Source of the DNA: Duganella sp. CF458
Lineage (GTDB): Bacteria; Pseudomonadota; Gammaproteobacteria; Burkholderiales; Burkholderiaceae_D
Length of the DNA: 64,000 bases
Reading direction: 5' to 3'
Assembly (NCBI RefSeq): GCF_900113115.1
Contig: NZ_FOOF01000012.1
Span: forward strand, 62,001 to 126,000
Shown: in pieces, positions 58,124-64,000 of the stretch
How positions within the stretch are numbered: the stretch's first letter is position 1
Layout of the letters: each line of letters begins with the position of its first letter
The notes under the pieces: generated by a model
Database searches by the model: none
Seen by the model: only the letters and a program-made list of their open reading frames with translations
What the model was told of the DNA's origin: nothing
Program-made: the position numbers and the translations under genes

Positions 58124-60250
58124 TTAGAACGAACGGGTCAGGCTGACCGACAGGGTGCGGCCGCGGCCGGCGAAGTGCGAGACCGGGTCTTTGTAGCTGA
58201 CCGATTGCGGGTAGTAGCCGATGTACTGGCGGTCGGCCAGGTTTTCGATGCCCACGCCCAGCTTGCCCCATGGCGAGTCGTAGCCGCCCGCCAGGTCCAC
58301 CAGGGTGTAGCCGTTGAAGTGCTCCTCCAGGTTGGTGGTGCCCACGCTGCGGCCGACGTTGATGTCGCGGTCGAACAGGGTGGTCGCCTGCAGGCGCATG
58401 GTCGCTTTCGGCATGAACTGCCAGTTGGTGCCTGCCACCAGCTTGCCCGGGCCTTGCGAACGGGCGCCCAGTTCGACGTCCATCGGGGCGCCGGCCGCGG
58501 TAGCGGTCTTGCCCATGGTGCGGGCGAAGGAACCGAAGGCCGACAACGATTTCGTGGCGCGCAGCTCGCCGGAAATCTCCCAGCCGCGCACGGTGGTCGG
58601 GACGCGGTCCAATTGGCCGATGCCGGCGGAGTTCACGCGCAGTGCGGTACCGAGCTTGGAGCGCGAATCATAAAACGAGGCGCCCAGGCTGCCCATGGCG
58701 CCGCGCCAGTTCAGGCCAATCTCGTTGTTGCGCGTGATGACCGGCTGCATGTCGAACAGCTGGTCCACCGATTGGCCGGGCTTGTTCACTGCGCGCAGCA
58801 CCAGGCCCACGTCCGGCAGGCCAAAGCCTTCTGCGCTGGAGACGAAGGCCGACCAGTTCTGGTTGAAACGCCACACTGCGCCGATGTTCTTGACGTTCTT
58901 GGTGAAGGAGCGCTCGCCGCCCTGCACCAGGCGGTTGCCGTAGGCTGCCAGGGTGGTGTAGGTGTCGACGTTCAGCTTGGCGTCCTCATGACGCACGCCG
59001 CCGCGCACGGTCAGCGGGCCGATTTCATATTCGAGCTGGGTGAACGGGGCCAGCGAGGTGAAATCCAGCGTCGGTACCCAGGTGCGGCCGGTGCCGGCCA
59101 GCCATTGCTTGGTGCGGTCGCGCAGGTAGTCCAGGCCGGCGGTGAATTCCAGGCCCTTGACCAGCGTGTCGGGGCGCACGTAAGTCAGCTTGGTGCCATA
59201 CTTGTCGGCCACCACTTCGGACTGGTCGTACAGGGTGCCTTTCGGTGCAATTGCCGCGTCCTGGAAGGTGGACGTATTGGTCGCGCCGTACAGCGAGGCG
59301 AAGTCTTGCTTGAAGAACTGTGCGTTGAAGCTGCCGCCCAGCAAGTCGTTATGGCGGTATTCGAAACTGCTGGTTTCCACCTTGTTGCGAGGTGGTGCCC
59401 CAGGCGGCGTGCCAGGCGTAGCGCTGGTCGGGGTGCCGCTGGCGAAGTTGGCATTGACGGGCTTGTAGTCACCGTCGCCTTCCATGCGGAAGCGGTTGAT
59501 GGTCAGTTGCAGGCGCTGGTCGCCGAAATTCTTGCCGACCTTGAAGAACAGGTCGCTGCCTTCGGAATCCATGGTGTCGCCTTGCACTGCTTCGATGCCG
59601 AGCGGGCGGCCCTTGCCGTCGTAACCCAGGCCGCGCTGCTGGATGCTGCCGAAGGCCAGCAGGTCGAAGTCGCCCGACTTGTGCTGCAGGGTGTAACCGG
59701 TTTTCCAGTCCAGGCTATCGTGCCGCAGCTGGGACGACATGCGCACATTGACCGCCTGGCTGGTGCCTTCCGCTTTCGGCGACTTGGTGATGTAGTTGAC
59801 GATGCCGCCGGTGGCGCCCATGCCCTGCATGGCGGAAGCGCCGTTGATCACTTCCACGCGCTCGATGATGGCGGTATCGGCCATATAGCCTTCGCGCATG
59901 CCGCCGCGCAGCGGGTTGGTTTGCGGTACGCCGTCCAGCAGGATCAGGGCATTGCGGCCGCGCAGCGATTCGCCGGTGGAGCTCATTTTCTGGCGGCTTG
60001 GGGCATAGCCCGGGATATAGGTGGCCAGTGCGGCGGAAGGATCGTCCGCCAACAGATACTGGGCTTCCAGTTCCTTCTGCGAAATCACGCTGACGGCGCC
60101 CGGAATCTTGTCGACGCTCTTGCTGTGGCGGGTTGCCGTAACGACCACTTCCTTCATCGGCTCCTCGGCGCCTTGTGCCAAAGCCGCACCCCCGGAGAGG
60201 GCGAGGCAGGCCAGTGCAACGGCGCGGGTGAGGGGATTCAACGTGGTCAT
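58124..60250 (-). CDS. TonB-dependent siderophore receptor (second)
   Basis: A 708-residue outer-membrane receptor with signal peptide ending GGAALAQ. Plug motifs EVVVTATRHSKSVDKIPGAV, GESLRGRNALILLDGVPQ and GMGATGGIVNYITKSP; the barrel ends in HFAGRGRTLSVSLTRSF. It is a clear paralogue of the receptor at 18898-21021. No STN signalling domain. A Fur box lies 37 bases upstream, shared with the divergent PepSY gene. Probably imports a ferric siderophore, self-made or foreign. Confidence 0.93.
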   Translation of the reverse strand: MTTLNPLTRAVALACLALSGGAALAQGAEEPMKEVVVTATRHSKSVDKIPGAVSVISQKELEAQYLLADDPSAALATYIPGYAPSRQKMSSTGESLRGRNALILLDGVPQTNPLRGGMREGYMADTAIIERVEVINGASAMQGMGATGGIVNYITKSPKAEGTSQAVNVRMSSQLRHDSLDWKTGYTLQHKSGDFDLLAFGSIQQRGLGYDGKGRPLGIEAVQGDTMDSEGSDLFFKVGKNFGDQRLQLTINRFRMEGDGDYKPVNANFASGTPTSATPGTPPGAPPRNKVETSSFEYRHNDLLGGSFNAQFFKQDFASLYGATNTSTFQDAAIAPKGTLYDQSEVVADKYGTKLTYVRPDTLVKGLEFTAGLDYLRDRTKQWLAGTGRTWVPTLDFTSLAPFTQLEYEIGPLTVRGGVRHEDAKLNVDTYTTLAAYGNRLVQGGERSFTKNVKNIGAVWRFNQNWSAFVSSAEGFGLPDVGLVLRAVNKPGQSVDQLFDMQPVITRNNEIGLNWRGAMGSLGASFYDSRSKLGTALRVNSAGIGQLDRVPTTVRGWEISGELRATKSLSAFGSFARTMGKTATAAGAPMDVELGARSQGPGKLVAGTNWQFMPKATMRLQATTLFDRDINVGRSVGTTNLEEHFNGYTLVDLAGGYDSPWGKLGVGIENLADRQYIGYYPQSVSYKDPVSHFAGRGRTLSVSLTRSF

Positions 60251-60286
60251 TTAGTGACTCCTAAACAGAAAGATACAAAAGAAGGC

Positions 60287-60305
60287 AGCAATGATAATCA
60301 TTCTC
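60287..60305. promoter_or_regulatory. Fur box between receptor and PepSY gene
   Basis: AGCAATGATAATCATTCTC contains the perfect 13-base core AATGATAATCATT and agrees at 15 of 19 positions with the Fur consensus. It lies in the 92-base divergent region and can control both the receptor (start 60250) and the PepSY protein (start 60343). Confidence 0.85.
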
Positions 60306-60342
60306 ATTTATAATTTCAAACATTTTATTGCTGACATAAAAA

Positions 60343-61581
60343 ATGCTGACCGGTTTGCTGCGTGCGCGGCTGCGCGATATCCACCTGTATGTCTCCCTGG
60401 TATTCGGGGCGATCTTCGTCATGGCCGGCCTGACCGGCGTGGTGATCGCCTGGACCCATGAGCTGGATGGGGCGCTGAACCCAAGCCTGTTGCATTCGCG
60501 CGGCGCGGACGGCAAGCCTGATGTCGCGCCAACCCCGGCCCAGGCGCAGGCGGCCTTCGACCGCCTGGCCGCCGCGCCCGGCTATGGCAAGCCGACCATG
60601 CTGATGCTGCCGTTCGAGGCAGGCGACGTCTATGTGGCCTGGTACCGCAAGCCGAACAAGGACAAGGGCAGTTTCGACAACGAGATTTCGCGCCAGGTCA
60701 TGCTGGACCGCTATACCTTGGACATCCTGGGCGAACGCAACTATGGCGAAATCGGCCTGTCGCGTGAGTTGTTGATGCCGACCCTGTTCCAGTTGCACCG
60801 CTATATGCTGGCCGGCGATTTCGGCAAGACCGTGATCGGCGTCAGCGGGCTGCTGCTGCTAGTCACCTCGCTGCTGGGCTTTGCGATGTGGTGGCCGAAG
60901 CATACGCTGTCCAGTTTCCGCAAATCGCTGGCCGTGCGGGGTGCCGTGACGTCGCGCCAGTTCAACTTCAGCTTCCACCGCTCGGCGGGCTTCTTCATGA
61001 CGCCGATGCTGGCCGTGCTGGGCTTTACCGGCATGGCGATGAACCTGCCGGACTGGGTGCGCCCGGTGGTGGGAGCCGTGGCGACGCTGGAACACAATGG
61101 CAAGGTGGCCAATGGCCCGGCTGAAGGCCGTCAGCCGCTCAACGTCGCCACCGCCCTGGAAATCGCCCAGCAGCGGGTGCCGCAAGGGCGCCTGTCGCGG
61201 GTGACGCTGGGTTCGGCCAAGACGCCGTACGAAATCCGCATGCGCCAGGATGGCGAAATCCGCGCAGGGGACGGCAACACCCGCGTCAGCGTCGATACTT
61301 TCAGCGGCGCGGTGCTGCGTGTGCGCGATCCCTTGACTGCCGCTTCCGGCGATACTTTCCTCAACTGGCAATTCCCGCTGCATACCGGCGAAGCCTTCGG
61401 CATGGCGGGCAGGGTCCTGGTCTCGTTCAGCGGCCTGGCGCCGCTGGCCTTCATGATCACCGGCCTGGTGCTGTGGCTGGGCCGCCGCGCCATGCACCGC
61501 AAGGCGCGTGACGCCGCCGCAAAAGCTAGCATGAAAGAAGCTAAAAAAGTTGCTAACTGGTCACAGATGCGCCACACTTAA
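60343..61581 (+). CDS. PepSY-associated membrane protein, likely ferric-siderophore reductase
   Basis: A 412-residue inner-membrane protein with four helices and two PepSY-type periplasmic segments. Typical motifs: DIHLYVSLVFGAIFVMAGLT, with a likely heme-ligand His in LFQLHRYM, TSLLGFAMWWPK, FNFSFHRSAGFFMTPMLAVL and LNWQFPLHTGEAFG. This is the PiuB/FsqB-like group, several members of which reduce ferric siderophores at the inner membrane. It shares a Fur box with the divergent receptor, which supports a role in iron release. A plain structural PepSY protein remains possible. Confidence 0.88.
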   Translation: MLTGLLRARLRDIHLYVSLVFGAIFVMAGLTGVVIAWTHELDGALNPSLLHSRGADGKPDVAPTPAQAQAAFDRLAAAPGYGKPTMLMLPFEAGDVYVAWYRKPNKDKGSFDNEISRQVMLDRYTLDILGERNYGEIGLSRELLMPTLFQLHRYMLAGDFGKTVIGVSGLLLLVTSLLGFAMWWPKHTLSSFRKSLAVRGAVTSRQFNFSFHRSAGFFMTPMLAVLGFTGMAMNLPDWVRPVVGAVATLEHNGKVANGPAEGRQPLNVATALEIAQQRVPQGRLSRVTLGSAKTPYEIRMRQDGEIRAGDGNTRVSVDTFSGAVLRVRDPLTAASGDTFLNWQFPLHTGEAFGMAGRVLVSFSGLAPLAFMITGLVLWLGRRAMHRKARDAAAKASMKEAKKVANWSQMRHT

Positions 61582-61616
61582 AGCTGTGAAAATGTGTGAG
61601 ATTTTGTGGTGGCGGC

Positions 61617-62624
61617 ATGATGAATGCACTGAACCTGAATCCGGCGATATTGCTGGAGATCATCAATCTTCAAACTGATATTGCCCGCCAGGGCCTGGAC
61701 CTCGGCGGCGTAATGCAATTGGTCTGCCAGCGCGCCGGCGCCTTGTGCGGCGCCACTGCCGCGGTGGTGGAGCTGGCCGAAGGCAGCGAGATGGTGTACC
61801 GCGCCGCCGCCGGCGTGGCGCAAGGCGCGCTCGGCCTGCGGCTGAAGCGCGATGGCAGCCTGTCCGGCCTGTGCGTCGCGCAGGACAAGATCCTGCAATG
61901 CGACGATTCCGAAACCGATGCCCGGGTAGACCGTGCGGCTTGCCGCAAGGTCGGCCTGCGCTCGATGCTGGTGGTGCCGTTACGCCACGAGGGCCAGACT
62001 GTCGGTGTGCTGAAAGTCGGTGCGCCGCACGTCAATGCCTTTGACGCTTACCACGCGCAAATCCTGGGTTTGCTGTCGGAGCTGATTGGCGCCGCCATCT
62101 ACCATGCGGTGCAATACGAATCGAGTGACCTGTATCACCGCGCCACGCATGATGCCTTGACCAGCCTGGCCAACCGGGCCTTGTTCTACGACCGCCTGCG
62201 CCAGCAGCTGTCGCAAGCCAGCCGCGCCTGCAGCAACGTGGCTGTGGTAAACATCGACATGGACGGCCTGAAGGCGATCAACGACAAGCTGGGCCACCGT
62301 GCCGGCGATGCCGCCATCTGCCAGGTGGCCGACCGCATCTCGCGCGAGCTGCGGCAGGAAGACCTGGCGGCCCGCCTGGGCGGCGATGAATTCGGCATCA
62401 TCCTGTGCGGCGTGCGCGACCGCGACGGCGTGGGCAGCAAATGCCACAGCATCACCAAGGCCATCGGCGCGCCGTTCGAATTCGAAGGGCGCGCGCTGCG
62501 CCTGGGCGCCAGCATCGGCTACGCCATCAGTCCGGAAGACGGACAGGACATGGACAAGCTGATCGAGCTGGCCGACCAGGCCATGTATCGCGTAAAACAC
62601 GCCCGTAAAGCTGTTGCGGCATAG
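61617..62624 (+). CDS. GAF-GGDEF diguanylate cyclase
   Basis: A cytoplasmic cyclic di-GMP synthase of 335 residues. GAF domain about residues 15-170 (VMQLVCQRAGALCGATAAVV; GLRSMLVVPLRHEGQTVGVL), then GGDEF with HDALTSLANRALFYDRL, VVNIDMDGLKAINDKLGH and intact GGDEF. RQED lies five residues before GGDEF, the inhibitory site. Consecutive ATGs at 61617 and 61620 make the start uncertain by one codon; the ribosome site is weak. It starts 35 bases after the PepSY gene, so some iron-linked co-transcription is possible. Confidence 0.9.
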   Translation: MMNALNLNPAILLEIINLQTDIARQGLDLGGVMQLVCQRAGALCGATAAVVELAEGSEMVYRAAAGVAQGALGLRLKRDGSLSGLCVAQDKILQCDDSETDARVDRAACRKVGLRSMLVVPLRHEGQTVGVLKVGAPHVNAFDAYHAQILGLLSELIGAAIYHAVQYESSDLYHRATHDALTSLANRALFYDRLRQQLSQASRACSNVAVVNIDMDGLKAINDKLGHRAGDAAICQVADRISRELRQEDLAARLGGDEFGIILCGVRDRDGVGSKCHSITKAIGAPFEFEGRALRLGASIGYAISPEDGQDMDKLIELADQAMYRVKHARKAVAA

Positions 62625-62699
62625 AATCGTTTGGAGCTCCTGCGAATAGCCTGATAGTATTGTTTGCATCTCCCCGAACAATAAGAAAGCGAGGGTGTG

Positions 62700-63458
62700 A
62701 TGAAACGCAGCTTATGGTTGGCGGCCTTGTTGCCGCATGCAGTCATGGCGCAGCAGGCCCCGGCGCCAACCCTTACCACCACCGTTACCTTGGCCAGCCA
62801 GTATGTCTCGCGCGGCATCCGGCAGACCTGGGACAAGCCGGCGCTGCAGCTGGGCATCGATTACGTTCATCCCAGCGGGCTGGTGGCCGGCACCTGGGCC
62901 TCGAACGTCAGCGACAAGTTCGTTGAAGATGCCACGGTCGAATGGGACTTGTACGCCGGCTACTCGGCCAGCAAGGGCGATATCGGCTACAGCCTGATCC
63001 TCTACGAGTACCTCTATCCCGGCGCCAGGGTCAGCGCCACCGATACCACCTTCAATTACACCGAGTTGTCGCTGGGCCTGACCTACAAGTCCGCCTACGT
63101 CAAATACAACTACACGGTCAGCCCGCACTTCTTCGGCATCACGCACGGGCGCGGCACCCGCTACCTCGACATCGGCCTGAACCAGGACCTGGGCAATGGC
63201 TATACGCTCAACCTGCATGCCGGCGATGCGCGCGTGGGCGGGGCCGGCAACCGGATCTGGGACTGGCGCGATGCCAAGGCCGGCGTGACCAAGGCCCTGG
63301 AGGGCGGCTGGTCGGTTGCCGCCGCCGTCACGCGCGGCTGGGGCGCGACCAATGTGTATCGCGATTACACCAACGGCGTGCCCGACGCGAACGGCCAGCT
63401 GGCCTTCTCGAATACGGAAAAGGCCACCTTTGTCCTGACCGTCGCCAAGACCTTCTGA
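62700..63458 (+). CDS. TorF-family putative porin (outer membrane)
   Basis: A 252-residue protein with signal peptide MKRSLWLAALLPHAVMAQ and a beta-rich mature part. TVTLASQYVSRGIRQTWDKP and ALQLGIDYVHPSGLVAGTWA are the N-terminal signature of the TorF (Gcw_chp) group, usually an 8-12 strand barrel; it ends TFVLTVAKTF with terminal Phe. The start is the ATG at 62700, with GAGGG just upstream; an overlapping GTG at 62697 is an alternative. Ligand unknown. It lies between a cyclase and a chemoreceptor. Confidence 0.88.
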   Translation: MKRSLWLAALLPHAVMAQQAPAPTLTTTVTLASQYVSRGIRQTWDKPALQLGIDYVHPSGLVAGTWASNVSDKFVEDATVEWDLYAGYSASKGDIGYSLILYEYLYPGARVSATDTTFNYTELSLGLTYKSAYVKYNYTVSPHFFGITHGRGTRYLDIGLNQDLGNGYTLNLHAGDARVGGAGNRIWDWRDAKAGVTKALEGGWSVAAAVTRGWGATNVYRDYTNGVPDANGQLAFSNTEKATFVLTVAKTF

Positions 63459-63469
63459 GGAGCGCCGCA

Positions 63470-64000
63470 TGTTGTCGAACCTCTCGCTGAACGCCAAGAT
63501 CAACGTTACGGCCACCGCGCTGGTGGTGCTCAGCCTGGGCATCACCGCCGCCGTCACCGGCTTCGAGGCCAGCCGCACTGCCGAACGCGATGCGATGGAC
63601 CTGGCGCGCACCCAGGCTGCGGCTGCGGCGTCGGCACTGCAGTCGCGCATCGGGCGCAACCTGGCCTCGGTGATCCAGCTTGGCGCCACCCAGCGGGCCA
63701 CACGCGGCGCCAACCTGCCTCTGTCGCGCGAGCAGACTGGTGAAATCACCAAGACCGTGGTGCTCGGTTCGGAAGACCTGGTCGGCGGCGCCGTCACCTG
63801 GGAACCGAATGCGCTGGACAACAAGGATGCCGAATTCGCCGACAAGAAGCCGGAGTTCGATGCCAGCGGGCGCTACATGCCGTACTACACCAAGGCGCCG
63901 GGTGGCGGCACCAATGTGGAACCGATTGTGTTCGATCCCAAGCCCGGCGCCAACGACTGGTACGACATCCCCAAGCGCACCGGCAAGGTGTTCTTCACCG
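63470..64000 (+). CDS. Methyl-accepting chemotaxis protein, 3' truncated by window
   Basis: The ATG at 63470 has GAGGAG upstream and the frame stays open to the window end (177 residues). The N-terminal MLSNLSLNAKINVTATALVV begins a membrane helix, followed by a long helix (EASRTAERDAMDLARTQAAA) and the start of a double-Cache domain, with ALQSRIGRNLASVIQLG, VTWEPNALD, RYMPYY and DWYDIPKRTGK. This is the layout of dCache_1 chemoreceptors. HAMP and signalling domains would lie beyond the window. Eleven bases separate it from the TorF-like gene. Confidence 0.88.

Noticed and set aside
58175..60313. Long open frame (712 codons) on the plus strand opposite the second siderophore receptor
   Set aside because: Shadow of the receptor gene on the other strand; no domain-like sequence and no ribosome site.

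Overview
The window looks like a chromosomal segment of a high-GC beta-proteobacterium, most probably an Oxalobacteraceae member of the Massilia / Duganella / Janthinobacterium kind. I infer this from gene order and protein style: lpxH-ppiB-ppiA next to cysS-accA-tilS, lysC followed by tRNA-Ser(GCT), a short-chain PHA depolymerase, and many TonB-dependent receptors. Taxonomy is inference, because no 16S or other marker lies in the window.

Layout. Positions 2-5802: the 3' part of a very large RHS-repeat protein with an unassigned C-terminal tip, plus a small AT-richer gene that is probably its immunity partner. 6040-14310: housekeeping genes (lpxH, ppiB, a secreted cyclophilin, cysS, an AlkA-type glycosylase, accA, tilS, lysC, tRNA-Ser), with a double palindromic repeat between accA and tilS. 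14335-18901: small exported, membrane or unknown proteins, including an unknown gene with a near-perfect LexA (SOS) box over its promoter, and a PHA depolymerase followed by a possible phasin. 18898-34013: an iron block of eleven minus-strand genes making, exporting and taking up a citrate-type (NRPS-independent, NIS) siderophore, plus a PvdS/FecI-like sigma factor and a tiny FecR-like regulator. Fur boxes sit in front of the receptor, the biosynthetic operon and the sigma gene. The enzyme set matches achromobactin synthesis (three NIS synthetases, SbnG/AcsB-like aldolase, diaminobutyrate aminotransferase, PLP decarboxylase, MFS exporter), with an ATP-grasp protein and an RraA-like protein added.

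34167-41863: a galactoside operon (sugar symporter, TonB receptor, GH35 beta-galactosidase, D-galactose 1-dehydrogenase), which implies oxidative rather than Leloir galactose use. 42087-43762: an isochorismatase-family hydrolase divergent from a GlxA-type AraC regulator. 43748-54401: a continuous minus-strand supercluster ccmABCDEFGHI-napEDABC, coupling cytochrome c maturation to periplasmic nitrate reduction. Most ccm and nap genes overlap by four bases. 54486-64000: a CBM9/DUF5916 outer-membrane protein, two diguanylate cyclases, a second siderophore-type TonB receptor divergent from a PepSY ferric reductase-like protein with a Fur box between them, a TorF-type outer-membrane protein, and the 5' part of a chemoreceptor.

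No insertion sequence, CRISPR array, rRNA or prophage was seen. No gene-free stretch exceeds 300 bases. The most unusual items are the hybrid siderophore cluster, the SOS-box gene of unknown function, the reduced sigma/anti-sigma pair and the RHS tip with its putative immunity gene.
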